Source: Ruminococcaceae bacterium KH2T8
GTDB lineage: Bacteria > Bacillota > Clostridia > Saccharofermentanales > Saccharofermentanaceae
Reading direction: 5' to 3'
DNA: 64,000 bases
Assembly (NCBI GenBank): GCA_900111435.1
Contig: FOIY01000001.1
Span: forward strand, 558,001-622,000
The notes under the pieces are model-generated. The model was not told the DNA's origin. It saw only the letters and a list, made by a program, of their open reading frames with translations, and did not search any database. Every line of letters starts with the position of its first letter. The first letter of the stretch is position 1. Made by a program: the position numbers and the translations under genes. Positions 1 to 8,671 of this stretch are shown piece after piece.

Positions 1-763
1 TATCCATGCCGAAGCCGAACTTCTTATTCATGATCGTATCTACAGTCTTTAAGGGCATCTTGAGCTCGAGGTTATATCTCTTCCTGCTTTGGTTAAGGAG
101 CACCTTCTCAAGGCTCTCGTACGGACAGTCTGCGATGATACCTGCTACATCAGAAGGAAATTCCTGCTGCTGAGCCGCGATCAATGCCGATACCGCCCCC
201 ATACATCTGCCTACGATGAAGATCTTGCAGTCATGACCAACCTGGCGCTTAATAAATTCTATCCACTTCATGAGGTCGACACTCTCGTAGATACCGTAAG
301 TACAGTACTTTCCGCCGCTCATGCCGTGTGCTCTCTGATGAGCTATCAGGACATGGCACTCGATCTGTCTCATCATGAGACGCGCATATGCTGCCATCTC
401 GGACGGATGCTCATCCCATCCGTGTAAAAGAATGACTGCGAATCTTGTGCTCCTGTCGGCCGCGGGTCTGAAATAACCCGAGAGCTTTGTCTTGTCAAAG
501 GAATCGATCCTGACGTTTATATATTCATTCCTGTTCGTATAGAACCAGTTCCTGCCCCTGCCGTAGATAGTGCTCTGATCTATCTCCTTGGGGGATCTGT
601 CGACCTTCGGCATCGGCTTGGGCCTTCCGAAGATCTTAACGAACAGACTCTTACAAAACTGCATATACATCAGGAACAACAGCGCGATAGCTGCCATTAC
701 GAGCACTACGATCAGGGTGATCATTATGCTCTTCGTGTTTATCGCCAAAAGAAGTCCCGTCAT
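1..763 (-). CDS. Membrane-anchored alpha/beta hydrolase, 3' end outside the window
   Basis: This is an alpha/beta-hydrolase-fold protein of the YqkD-like type. The first ~254 codons are visible and the C-terminus lies beyond the left edge. Residues ~10-35 form one hydrophobic segment, so the enzyme is probably anchored with its catalytic domain outside the membrane. An HGW oxyanion-type motif follows the first core strand. The nucleophile elbow reads VGRCMGA, so cysteine stands where YqkD-like proteins carry serine. Dienelactone hydrolases also use cysteine, so activity is possible. The ATG at 763 overlaps the TGA of the aminopeptidase gene by four bases (ATGA), which implies translational coupling as the third gene of an operon. 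The substrate is unknown. Confidence 0.75.
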   Translation of the reverse strand, partial: MTGLLLAINTKSIMITLIVVLVMAAIALLFLMYMQFCKSLFVKIFGRPKPMPKVDRSPKEIDQSTIYGRGRNWFYTNRNEYINVRIDSFDKTKLSGYFRPAADRSTRFAVILLHGWDEHPSEMAAYARLMMRQIECHVLIAHQRAHGMSGGKYCTYGIYESVDLMKWIEFIKRQVGHDCKIFIVGRCMGAVSALIAAQQQEFPSDVAGIIADCPYESLEKVLLNQSRKRYNLELKMPLKTVDTIMNKKFGFGMD

Positions 764-1995
764 CTTACGGCCACCACGATATCGGAAACATCATCGTTTC
801 CGCTGCTTAAGAGCTCGGATCCTTCCTCCGTTACGAGAACATCGTCCTCGATCCTGAAGCCTACGCCCCACTCAGGGATATAGACGCCGGGCTCGACCGC
901 AAGGCAGTTACCCTTCTCGAACGGAAGCTCTCGTAAGGATATGTCATGCACATCAAGTCCCAGATGGTGGGAAGTGTTGTGCCAGTAGTATTTCTTTATA
1001 TCTTCCTTAGTAGGTTCCTCGCCTGCAAGGCCGTTCTTCGTAAGCCATCTGCCGACGATCTCCCACATGTGCTCGTTAAGATCGTTAAATGTAACGCCGG
1101 GCTTTATAAAGGCGAAAGCATTCTTTCGAAGATCCTTAATGAGCTCAAGGAGCAGGAACCTCTTATCGTCCTCGCCCGTCTTATCCCCTACGAAATATAC
1201 TCTGGAGATATCCGCGCAATAGCCGCAGACCCTGGCACCGACATCGATCTGTATCTGTCCGCCGACCTCTGCTACGGGGCCTTCCTCACCTTCAGGGATA
1301 GAGTGGTGAAGATAAAAAGCATTCTCTCCGATAGCCGTTATAGTCGCGAAAGCAGGGATCAGCGTCCCCCTCTTCTCCATACCGAACTCAAGAGGTGCAA
1401 AGATATCAAGCTCCGTACAGCCGGGCTTTATATATTCCTTCATCTCCGAAAGCGCCGCTTCGGTTATCTTTGCGGCTTCCTTTATACACTCGATCTCGGG
1501 CTCTCTCTTTACCATCCTCATGCGAGTAAGGATCTCGCCGATATCGAGGACCGCATCCTTTTCGGCTGCGAAATGCTTGGTTGCCTCGGCAACGGACGTG
1601 CCGTCATAGGCGAGCTTAAATTCTTCTTTTAATACATCAAACTTCTTATCCTCAAAGTCGCCTTCTGGATAGATATCGTCTTCGCTGATGCCGGAGATCT
1701 TCGAAAGCTCGGCGAAAGAAGGTCTCTTGCCGTGCCATCTCTCCTTCATGTCATCCTTCTCGGGAGCAAATAGCATTATCCTGCTCTCATTCTCTTTCCT
1801 GGTGAGGATGAGCTTTCCGCCCTTATAGTCAAGGCCCGTAAGATAGTAGAAATTACGATCGGGCAGGAAACGGTAATCGTCGTCCTGGCTCATAGGCCTG
1901 GAATCTCCCGCGAAAATAAAAACCGCTGTTCCTTCGGGCAGGCGGTTTAAAAATGCATCTCGATTCTCTTTGAAAAATCCGCTCTCTATCCTCAT
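760..1995 (-). CDS. pepP: Xaa-Pro aminopeptidase (M24B)
   Basis: This metallopeptidase removes an N-terminal residue preceding proline and is expected in the cytoplasm. The 411-residue protein has the two usual parts: an N-terminal AMP_N-like domain (residues ~1-135, with FLPDRNFYYLTGLD) and a C-terminal creatinase/pita-bread domain. All five expected metal ligands can be found: Asp251 and Asp262 in IDVGARVCGYCADISRVYF, a His in HHLGLDVHD near 344, Glu368 in EPGVY and Glu383 in RIEDD. Length is normal. The start overlaps the preceding acyltransferase stop as ATGA, and its own stop overlaps the next start in the same way, so the three genes are one tightly coupled unit. Confidence 0.95.
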   Translation of the reverse strand: MRIESGFFKENRDAFLNRLPEGTAVFIFAGDSRPMSQDDDYRFLPDRNFYYLTGLDYKGGKLILTRKENESRIMLFAPEKDDMKERWHGKRPSFAELSKISGISEDDIYPEGDFEDKKFDVLKEEFKLAYDGTSVAEATKHFAAEKDAVLDIGEILTRMRMVKREPEIECIKEAAKITEAALSEMKEYIKPGCTELDIFAPLEFGMEKRGTLIPAFATITAIGENAFYLHHSIPEGEEGPVAEVGGQIQIDVGARVCGYCADISRVYFVGDKTGEDDKRFLLLELIKDLRKNAFAFIKPGVTFNDLNEHMWEIVGRWLTKNGLAGEEPTKEDIKKYYWHNTSHHLGLDVHDISLRELPFEKGNCLAVEPGVYIPEWGVGFRIEDDVLVTEEGSELLSSGNDDVSDIVVAVR

Positions 1996-2645
1996 GATCC
2001 GCTACCGCCCGAACGAACATTGTACTCGTCGAACTGGATCGTGTTGTTGATATAGCTGAGCGTTGCGCCCGGTGCTCTTCTGATAAGACCCGGGTTACCT
2101 ATTACTATCGATCCGTCCGGAACGTCGAAATTGACATAAGCTCCGGGAGCGATAAGGACATTATTACCGATATTGATATTACCGACTATTACGGCATTGG
2201 CTCCGATCCATACGAAATTACCGATATGGGGAGCACCCTTCCTCTTACCTCTGAACTGCGTACCGATGACAACGCCGGTCGAAACATTGACGTTATAGCC
2301 GATAACGGACTTCGGGTGGATGATGACACGTCCGAAGTGGGCAAGATAGAATCCCTTACCGATATTGGTATCGTAGGGGATCTGGAAATGATACTTCCTG
2401 GATAATCTGTCGAGCCAGTGATTGAACACCTTGAACTTGCAGGTGTACATAAACTTATTGAAACCGTCATAGCGGTTCATCTGGTCGTAGTAAAATCTCG
2501 CACGTCTCATCGTGCTGATATAGAGGAACTCGGGACTGGACATCAGTTCCTGAAGATATGTGATATAGATCTTGTCCGTACGTCTGGCATTGCCGGTGTA
2601 CCTGAACAGGTCACTATAGACGATGTCCTTGAGCTGATCGTTCAT
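1992..2645 (-). CDS. Serine acetyltransferase-like hexapeptide-repeat acyltransferase
   Basis: This 217-residue protein carries left-handed beta-helix hexapeptide repeats from about residue 95 to 185 (for example VIGYNVNVSTGVVIG and HIGNFVWIGANAVIVGNINIG), ending in GNPGLIRRAP. That pattern is typical of serine O-acetyltransferases and of sugar or exopolysaccharide acetyltransferases. The N-terminal 90 residues are helical and do not look like classic CysE. There is no cysteine synthase gene nearby, so a role in cysteine synthesis is not supported and the acceptor is unknown. A GGAGG ribosome site precedes the ATG at 2645. It is the first gene of the operon with the aminopeptidase and the membrane hydrolase. 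Confidence 0.8.
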   Translation of the reverse strand: MNDQLKDIVYSDLFRYTGNARRTDKIYITYLQELMSSPEFLYISTMRRARFYYDQMNRYDGFNKFMYTCKFKVFNHWLDRLSRKYHFQIPYDTNIGKGFYLAHFGRVIIHPKSVIGYNVNVSTGVVIGTQFRGKRKGAPHIGNFVWIGANAVIVGNINIGNNVLIAPGAYVNFDVPDGSIVIGNPGLIRRAPGATLSYINNTIQFDEYNVRSGGSGS

Positions 2646-2727
2646 CTTTTCCTCCGAGATATACTTTTACATACAAAATTTTATATCTTTTGGTGCAATA
2701 TCTCAATAAGAGAACTGTTAATTTTGT

Positions 2728-2755
2728 TTGACATTACTGCTCTCTATATTATATC
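2728..2755 (+). promoter_or_regulatory. Putative sigma-A promoter for the surface protein gene
   Basis: TTGACA at 2728-2733 is followed after 16 bp by TATATC at 2750-2755. If used, it gives a leader of about 180 nt before the surface protein start. The 2646-2936 intergenic region also has AT-rich minus-strand sequence (TATAAA near 2680) that could serve the divergent acyltransferase operon. Confidence 0.45.
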
Positions 2756-2936
2756 TGTGTGACACCCGCCCACAACATTCCGGTTTCCCTTTGAGAACCT
2801 CAAAAGCCCTGGAAACATTATGTTTACATTGTGTTAATCATGCATTAATCACGCCTTAGTACAATCAGGATATAAATTCCGGTAATAGTCAGTCTTTTAG
2901 AGGATGTACCAAGGATACATCGGGAAGGAGTTTATC

Positions 2937-5900
2937 ATGAAGCGGTCAACGAAAGTATTTATCTCGTCCCTAATCTCGTTCTCCATGATAGTGCTCAACC
3001 TGCCTATGACGGCGTTGAGCATCCGAGCGGATGGGGAACCAAGTCATCAATACAAACTAGAAGACATCGATCCTAATGTCGATGAATGCGGATGGTCCTT
3101 ATCCGATATTACTGATCAGGAAGATCCTATCTCACTCGAAACAGATAATTATATCTTCCCGGGAACATTTACACTTCAGTTTAATGCTACCGCTGAACTT
3201 CAGAAGATTGCGATCAGATACGATGATTTCCAAACTGATGTAATATCGGTCGATGCAACTACTACAACTGACACCTGGGATCTTGATCATTGTGCCAAGA
3301 TCAATAATATCAGGATCGACAACGACGAGCTGATACTTGAACTTTCATCAGCATATGTTGTAAAGGCAGGTTCAACATTTGATGTACAGATAAACATTTT
3401 CGGAGAGTTCAACGGCAATGTTGAACTCACTGATGTAGGATCCGAAGATCAACCATGGTACGAAGGAGAACGATGGTTCGATGCTAAACCCGATACAATC
3501 GTCTTTGATTCACTTGACTACAAATATACCGATATCACGATCAATGGTACTTCCCATCAGGATTTCCAGAGCACCCTGGGTGGTAAAAACGAGTATTCCA
3601 TAAGTTCCGAATTCACTTCCTCGGGCATCTGCAACATCACTGTTGACGGAGAGTTTGTCGACGGTCTTTTTGATATCCGTTGGCACAATTGCGATGCAGT
3701 AGAACGCCAGGGCGACTATGTTCCTGAAGAAGAATGGATCGAACACGGTTGGGCATATATCTATAAGATCTACGATAATAAAGACGATATGAACGATATC
3801 ACAAGTCTTTACAATCTCGGTAATAACGGAGCAGTCGACGATGAAGGCTATGGTGATATCCATATCCAGTCAGGAAACGTAATCGAGTTCGTGTTTGTTC
3901 CTCAATATGGTTATCAGTTACAGGCTGTACAGGCCAACGGATTCCCTCTCAATCCTCAAGATGAGATTCCCAATCATTATCGGTATGAAATGCCTTACAC
4001 GAATATACATTTCAATGCAATCTTTGTTGCTATCCCGGGGCAGGTGCAGTCCACATCGCAGGCAGTCGAAAGTGGTTTACTGCAGCTTCCGTCCAATCCA
4101 ATGGATAGCGGTACTGGCAGAATCACCGTTTCAGATGTATCTGTTGATTACACGAACCAAATCACCAGTGAAATTGGTGAAGGATATGAAATCGCAGACG
4201 AATTCAACATTGACCTTAATACCATTTATCACAAGGCCAACAGAGGCAATGATTATTGGGAAATGGAGGAAGACATTCACGATCCCAATGGTACAGCTAC
4301 TGTAGCACTGACGCTCGATGAGAGCTTTACTGTCCCCGAAGATCAGCAAGTCCAGGTTATTCACGATACAGGTAATGGTCTCGAAACAGTCAACACTACA
4401 TATAACCCTCAGACACGTACCCTTACATTCAATACTACAGGATTCTCAAATTTCATAATTACTACTACTTCTGAGCCTGTAGATGAAGCTGTTGTATCTG
4501 ACGGATTCTACGATCAGACAATGCCTGACGATCCTTGGGGAGAGAATAATCAGGATGATCCTAATGAGCCCGGCGGACAGCATCCCGTATATCAGATCGT
4601 AGCTGAAGGCAGCGGCTTCGCGCTCAGAAGAGGTTACGACCCCGATAATACTGAGGATCCGACAGAGTTCGATCTCCGTGTCGGTGATCTTATCGAAGAC
4701 GATGCAGAGATCATCTTTGACAGAAGTGTTGAAGGAACTGATGTTAATTTTGTAATTGACGGTCGAGATTCATTCATCTACCCCGGAGACGGTGATGTAT
4801 TCGCAAGCGGATTCTGGATGCAATTTGACGGTATCACTCTTCCTACTGAAGAAGGCGACCCCGTTACAGTTAACCTCACCAGAGTTGCACCTCCACAAGA
4901 CGAGAATCCTCATTTCTTCATCGGTCAGGATGGAAACGGCTACGGATTGGGCGGCGAATATTGGGACGAGAACGACGAGCTTGTCTTTGAACCATTTGAG
5001 GCAGGCGAGTCCATCCCCGATCATGCGGAGATCTGTCTCAGTGATGCATTCAGAGATTCCGACATCACGATCAAGATCGCAGTTGACGGAAATGTAGTTG
5101 ACGAACTGTCTTCCGATAATATGGACAGAGCTTTCGTTCCTGATCACTGGTTGCGCTATGACGGTGTAACCGAAGATAACAACGGTATCACGGTCAACTT
5201 CACCACCATCTGGGTGATCCAGATCGCAGGACAGACCGGCTTCGAACTCACAGTCGTTGACGAAGACGGAGATCCTATGATCCCTAACTATGCACCTGAT
5301 GATTTCGAATATCCTTTCGTAACAGATTTCGGATTCGATGAATACGGCGAACCTTATACTCTCACTTTCGAGGAAATGCCGTATATGGCAATTGTAAGAC
5401 CTCACAATGCGGTTTTCACAATGCTTCTCGATGAGGATTATGAGTTTATCCCTTACGGCGATAACGAGATCCTTTACCCGGCTGACGACGATTGCGGATT
5501 TGCATTCATCTGGCATGAAGGAATGCCTTACATCGATGCGGATTGTATTGAAGATCTTGCATTCGATATCGACGGACTAAGCGAAGAACAGGCACAGGAA
5601 TACGCTATTACGATCCAGGAGTTCGACGTTACTGACCTCAGCGAAGAAGAGTTTGAGCAGTTCAGCGCGATGGCAGCTACAGGAAACTATACAGATTCAA
5701 TGCCGCTCTTGGGTCTTGAGATCAACTTCTATAAGGATGGTAATGAAGAGTCTATCCATGATCCGGGATTCACAGTCCATATCACTTTGACTCTCGCTGA
5801 TCCTCTCGATCTCGAAGACGGTCAGTCCGTATTCATCATCCACATGCTTCCGGATAATGAATTCGAAATCATCGAGGCTACATACGATGCTGATGAGATG

Positions 5901-6272
5901 ACACTCACATTTGAGGCTAGCACCTTCTCACCTTTCGTAGTCTGCAGAGGCTCAAAGGATGAGACTACAACAAACAACACAACAACTAATGCTAATACGA
6001 ACACGACTACTAATACTCCTACACCCGTAGCTGCTCCTACTGCTACGACACCGGCTGAAACATCTGCAACAGAGAATAAGTCTGATGCAAAGACCGAAGA
6101 GACATCTAACCCTACACCCACACCCACTACTGCTCCTTCTTCAGGAACGGCAAGCACAGGTGAAAAGGCTGTATCCGTCTCCGCTACGATAGGTCTTATC
6201 CTTATTCTCTCAGCTGCAGCAGTTGCAGTATACAGAAAAAGATCATCTGCTATCGGCAACGATGAAGACTGA
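2937..6272 (+). CDS. Large secreted, C-terminally membrane-anchored surface protein
   Basis: I chose ATG 2937 rather than ATG 2904 because GGGAAGGAG lies six bases upstream and a good signal peptide (KR, then a hydrophobic stretch ending MTALSIRA) follows. The mature part is acidic and beta-rich with no catalytic motif I recognise. Two repeat families are visible. One pairs ~95-residue modules near codons 555-645 and 655-750 (each ends in a Y/FDG...VN-T module boundary). The other pairs modules with ALTLDESFTVPEDQQVQVIH and LTLADPLDLEDGQSVFIIH. A Thr/Asn/Pro-rich linker (~1015-1075) leads to a final hydrophobic helix and YRKRSS. There is STGE before the helix but no LPXTG, so anchoring by the helix or by an unusual sorting signal is possible. 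Function unknown. Confidence 0.85.
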   Translation: MKRSTKVFISSLISFSMIVLNLPMTALSIRADGEPSHQYKLEDIDPNVDECGWSLSDITDQEDPISLETDNYIFPGTFTLQFNATAELQKIAIRYDDFQTDVISVDATTTTDTWDLDHCAKINNIRIDNDELILELSSAYVVKAGSTFDVQINIFGEFNGNVELTDVGSEDQPWYEGERWFDAKPDTIVFDSLDYKYTDITINGTSHQDFQSTLGGKNEYSISSEFTSSGICNITVDGEFVDGLFDIRWHNCDAVERQGDYVPEEEWIEHGWAYIYKIYDNKDDMNDITSLYNLGNNGAVDDEGYGDIHIQSGNVIEFVFVPQYGYQLQAVQANGFPLNPQDEIPNHYRYEMPYTNIHFNAIFVAIPGQVQSTSQAVESGLLQLPSNPMDSGTGRITVSDVSVDYTNQITSEIGEGYEIADEFNIDLNTIYHKANRGNDYWEMEEDIHDPNGTATVALTLDESFTVPEDQQVQVIHDTGNGLETVNTTYNPQTRTLTFNTTGFSNFIITTTSEPVDEAVVSDGFYDQTMPDDPWGENNQDDPNEPGGQHPVYQIVAEGSGFALRRGYDPDNTEDPTEFDLRVGDLIEDDAEIIFDRSVEGTDVNFVIDGRDSFIYPGDGDVFASGFWMQFDGITLPTEEGDPVTVNLTRVAPPQDENPHFFIGQDGNGYGLGGEYWDENDELVFEPFEAGESIPDHAEICLSDAFRDSDITIKIAVDGNVVDELSSDNMDRAFVPDHWLRYDGVTEDNNGITVNFTTIWVIQIAGQTGFELTVVDEDGDPMIPNYAPDDFEYPFVTDFGFDEYGEPYTLTFEEMPYMAIVRPHNAVFTMLLDEDYEFIPYGDNEILYPADDDCGFAFIWHEGMPYIDADCIEDLAFDIDGLSEEQAQEYAITIQEFDVTDLSEEEFEQFSAMAATGNYTDSMPLLGLEINFYKDGNEESIHDPGFTVHITLTLADPLDLEDGQSVFIIHMLPDNEFEIIEATYDADEMTLTFEASTFSPFVVCRGSKDETTTNNTTTNANTNTTTNTPTPVAAPTATTPAETSATENKSDAKTEETSNPTPTPTTAPSSGTASTGEKAVSVSATIGLILILSAAAVAVYRKRSSAIGNDED

Positions 6273-6300
6273 CTATTTACGTTGACCGATCACCTGAAAG

Positions 6301-6340
6301 AAAGGGGGCTGTCTCTTGATTGAGGCAGTCCCCTTTCGTT
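6301..6340. terminator. Bidirectional terminator between convergent genes
   Basis: AAAGGGGGCTGT at 6301-6312 pairs with GCAGTCCCCTTT at 6325-6336 (one G-U pair). The short A/T-flanked stem sits between the surface protein gene and the opposing lipoprotein gene and can serve both. Confidence 0.8.
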
Positions 6341-6361
6341 CATCTGTTATACGGCTTCGTA

Positions 6362-7051
6362 TCAGCCATAGAATTCCGCTCCGGGATCCACCTGACACAC
6401 GTTGGAATTTACATCCATCTTCCAGATGATGCTACAGATCATGGTCTCGGGATCATATGTTATCTCCTCCCAGTCACTGGTGTAACGGAGAACTCCGTCC
6501 GCATCTGAAAATGTTGCATCCGCGGATACATATGTCGGTACGATGTAAGTCTCGAACAATTCCTGAGTCATCATGAGGATGTAGCACTCATCCCATACTT
6601 CATCGTGACCGGGGGCCGAGATATTCGAAGCATAAAATCCCGTATTGAAGTAACGGTTCTCATCACCGATATAGAATCCGCAGTATCCGCCCATATATCC
6701 TACGTCGTAGAGCAGGTAACCGTCTTCCTGATACTGTACTGCCAGTTCATCCAAAGCCTCGTTCTCAAAATAGCCTTCGTAGCCGAGCCCTTCGTAATTT
6801 TCGATATCACCGTCTCTCGGAGCCTGTGCCAATGGCACAAAATAATCGTCGTCCGATACCGGAGCTGATCCCTGCACAGCTTCTGCTGAAGTTTCTTCTG
6901 CCTCAGTCTCTTCTTCTGCTTCCTCGGTAGTTGTCTCTTCTGCCGTTGTCGCTTTCTCGGATCCTTCGGCAATCTTGCTGCAACCGGTAAACGCCACCGA
7001 GGACGCGATCAGGCATGCGCCTGCGATCGCAATGATCTTCTTGTTCTTCAT
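6362..7051 (-). CDS. Lipoprotein, family 1 (229 aa)
   Basis: A short basic N-terminus, a hydrophobic stretch and the lipobox AFTGC mark this as a lipoprotein. Residues ~30-60 are a Thr/Glu-rich linker, and the rest is an acidic domain of unknown function. The domain contains the pattern ELAVQYQEDGYLLYD, RYFNTGFYAS and a final segment MTQELFETYIVPTY. The same order of motifs occurs in the lipoproteins at 30220-30873 and 59475-60473, so these three are paralogs. It converges on the surface protein gene across a shared terminator and has its own upstream region, so it is probably transcribed alone. I do not recognise a named family. Confidence 0.85.
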   Translation of the reverse strand: MKNKKIIAIAGACLIASSVAFTGCSKIAEGSEKATTAEETTTEEAEEETEAEETSAEAVQGSAPVSDDDYFVPLAQAPRDGDIENYEGLGYEGYFENEALDELAVQYQEDGYLLYDVGYMGGYCGFYIGDENRYFNTGFYASNISAPGHDEVWDECYILMMTQELFETYIVPTYVSADATFSDADGVLRYTSDWEEITYDPETMICSIIWKMDVNSNVCQVDPGAEFYG

Positions 7052-7187
7052 GATGTATCTCCCTTATTATCGATTCAACCGACTATCCCATTCGGTTTCC
7101 AATTACCATAAGTATACAGTATGCATTCATGAGAACTGTCACCCAGTTGTGGCAAACTTGTCATTTTTTCGGCGCGTTAACTTCAGC

Positions 7188-7637
7188 TCACATTACATGG
7201 ATATCAAATACGATCGCTTCGCCGTTAAAGACTGCACTGTAAACATTGACTGTCGTAAATGTATCCTTTTTGAAGTCATTACAGGTATACCAGGGTCCGT
7301 CAAGATCTCCCGCGTCCACTTCTTCGAACTCAAAGTCAACATCCTGAACTTCCGTCCACTCGTACTTTTCCATGAGTTCTGCGGCTTCCTCATCCGTCAG
7401 ATATATGATCCCCCTGTACTGAGGCTCGTGCGGCCCGATGTCAAAGTACTTATACGTAATAACAATACGCTCATATTCCGTACTCTCATAGTCATCTACA
7501 CCCTGCGTATAGTGCTCGATAACATAGTCGTCGGTAAAAAGATCGACATTACGGATCGGCTCATTCTTACAGGATGTCATCAGCATTGCCGAGATCAATG
7601 TCACTGTTATGGCGATATTTCTTAGGATCTTCTTCAT
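7188..7637 (-). CDS. Small lipoprotein (149 aa), paralog of the upstream gene
   Basis: The lipobox LMTSC follows a short signal sequence, so the protein should be lipidated. The body contains YRGIIYLTDEEAAELMEKYEW followed by an acidic FEF segment, and this matches YRGYIFLTEEEAQRLWEDYDW in the gene just upstream (7656-8162). The two start 18 bases apart as an operon and look like a tandem duplication that has diverged. No catalytic motif is visible and no function is assigned. A GGAGG ribosome site lies before the ATG at 7637. Confidence 0.85.
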   Translation of the reverse strand: MKKILRNIAITVTLISAMLMTSCKNEPIRNVDLFTDDYVIEHYTQGVDDYESTEYERIVITYKYFDIGPHEPQYRGIIYLTDEEAAELMEKYEWTEVQDVDFEFEEVDAGDLDGPWYTCNDFKKDTFTTVNVYSAVFNGEAIVFDIHVM

Positions 7638-7655
7638 GTTATCCCCCTCCTCTTA

Positions 7656-8162
7656 TCAGTACTTAGCGATACGGTAAAACTCAAATGCGATGGTGTGACC
7701 GTCGAATACAACATAGTTCTGGCGCCAGAATCTTACATATTCGATCTCATCCAGAGCATCCAGTGTGACCTCCGAAGTAAACTCATCGGATCGATACCAG
7801 ACCGTATCTTCGGAGCCGTAGTCTTCCATCAGAAAGAACTCCGGTTCAATGTCATCTGCGATCTCCCAATCGTAATCCTCCCAAAGTCTCTGTGCTTCCT
7901 CTTCTGTCAGGAAGATATATCCTCTGTACATCGGGCGCTTTGACTTATCATGCTTGTCTTTCTCATCCCATCTGACGAATTCATAATCCGTTGCGAAGAA
8001 CCCCTGAATATTCGGAAAGCACTTATCTACGATAGTCCCGTCGTGATATACCGAGATATTCCTCGGCGGCTGCGACTCAACGGCTTTAGCGAGCACTACT
8101 CCCAATCCAACCACCATGACTACCATAATTATTCCGAGTGTGATCAGTATCTTCTTTACCAT
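7656..8162 (-). CDS. Small membrane-anchored protein (168 aa), paralog of the 7188 gene
   Basis: The N-terminus (KK, then ~20 hydrophobic residues ending VVLAKAVES) is a signal anchor; there is no lipobox cysteine, unlike its paralog downstream. The remaining ~140 residues should be outside the membrane. They share the block YRGYIFLTEEEAQRLWEDYDW plus an acidic tract with the 7188-7637 protein. It is the first gene of the two-gene unit and has a convincing promoter upstream. Function unknown. Confidence 0.85.
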   Translation of the reverse strand: MVKKILITLGIIMVVMVVGLGVVLAKAVESQPPRNISVYHDGTIVDKCFPNIQGFFATDYEFVRWDEKDKHDKSKRPMYRGYIFLTEEEAQRLWEDYDWEIADDIEPEFFLMEDYGSEDTVWYRSDEFTSEVTLDALDEIEYVRFWRQNYVVFDGHTIAFEFYRIAKY

Positions 8163-8198
8163 CTCTTCTATATCCCCCTCATTCCCTCTGATGGGTTT

Positions 8199-8227
8199 AT
8201 CTTACTACTGAAGCTTTCGTTTTGCAA
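8199..8227 (-). promoter_or_regulatory. Promoter of the 8162-7188 operon
   Basis: On the minus strand TTGCAA (8227-8222) and TAAGAT (8204-8199) are separated by exactly 17 bp. The -10 box is about 37 bases upstream of the ATG at 8162. Confidence 0.6.
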
Positions 8228-8283
8228 TAGATTTTTATTGTTATTCGATATTTTCTTTTCTTTAATCGATTATTCTCAGTCAC

Positions 8284-8316
8284 AAAAAACGGACACTCTT
8301 TCGAGCATCCGTTTTT
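8284..8316 (-). terminator. Terminator after the partial tRNA copy
   Basis: AAAAAACGGA (8284-8293) pairs with TCCGTTTTT (8308-8316). Read on the minus strand it ends in a T run, directly after the CCA of the partial tRNA-Ser copy at 8323-8343. Confidence 0.7.
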
Positions 8317-8322
8317 GAAATT

Positions 8323-8487
8323 TGGCGGAGACGGAGGGATTCGACCGACAGCTGCAACTTGCGTCTTGCTGTCTGATACCTTGCAAGCATCCGCTCGCTG
8401 CGGTCACGCATACGCACGAAGCATCCCCCGGATGCTTCTCTTCGGCGTCTGCTCCCCTCTCGGGTTCGAATCCCATTCAACTTCACA
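8323..8487 (-). other. Partial tRNA-Ser copy joined to an unrelated ~140-bp palindrome-rich insert
   Basis: Positions ~8323-8342 repeat the last 20 bases of the intact tRNA-Ser gene (T-arm 3' side, acceptor and CCA), but the T-loop lacks one T and the body of the tRNA is absent. In its place is ~140 bp with a perfect stem GAAGCATCC/GGATGCTTC (near 8418-8438), a third AAGCATCC word and, at the far end, a T-arm-like GGGTTCGAATCCC on the opposite strand. It is flanked by terminators on both sides. Frames that cross it encode arginine-rich nonsense, so I do not call a protein. It may be a degenerate tRNA or a small tRNA-targeting repeat. Confidence 0.55.
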
Positions 8488-8491
8488 CAAC

Positions 8492-8529
8492 ATAAAAAGA
8501 GCACCGACTTTTGTCGATGCTCTTTTTAT
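8492..8529 (-). terminator. Terminator of tRNA-Ser
   Basis: A long stem joins ATAAAAAGAGCACCGAC (8492-8508) to GTCGATGCTCTTTTTAT (8513-8529) with one mismatch and a TTTT loop. It begins right after the 3' CCA of the tRNA gene. Confidence 0.8.
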
Positions 8530-8530
8530 C

Positions 8531-8619
8531 TGGCGGAGACGGAGGGATTCGAACCCTCGAGCCCCGGAGGGCTAACGCATTTCGAGTGCGCCTCGTTATG
8601 ACCACTTCGATACGTCTCC
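8531..8619 (-). tRNA. tRNA-Ser (anticodon CGA)
   Basis: The class II cloverleaf can be drawn by eye: acceptor GGAGACG/CGTCTCC, an anticodon stem GCGCA/TGCGT around the loop CTCGAAA giving anticodon CGA (codon UCG), a long variable arm GCCCTCCGGGGC, T-arm GAGGGTTCGAATCCCTC and an encoded 3' GCCA. Length is 89 nt. Confidence 0.96.
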
Positions 8620-8671
8620 ATGTGCACGGACTATTGTATATAAAAAGCTCTGAAATTTCAATAATAAGAGT

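Noticed and set aside
8315-8575. Small proteins overlapping the tRNA-Ser gene and its partial copy
   Set aside because: Arginine-rich frames that read through tRNA sequence and terminators; no ribosome site.
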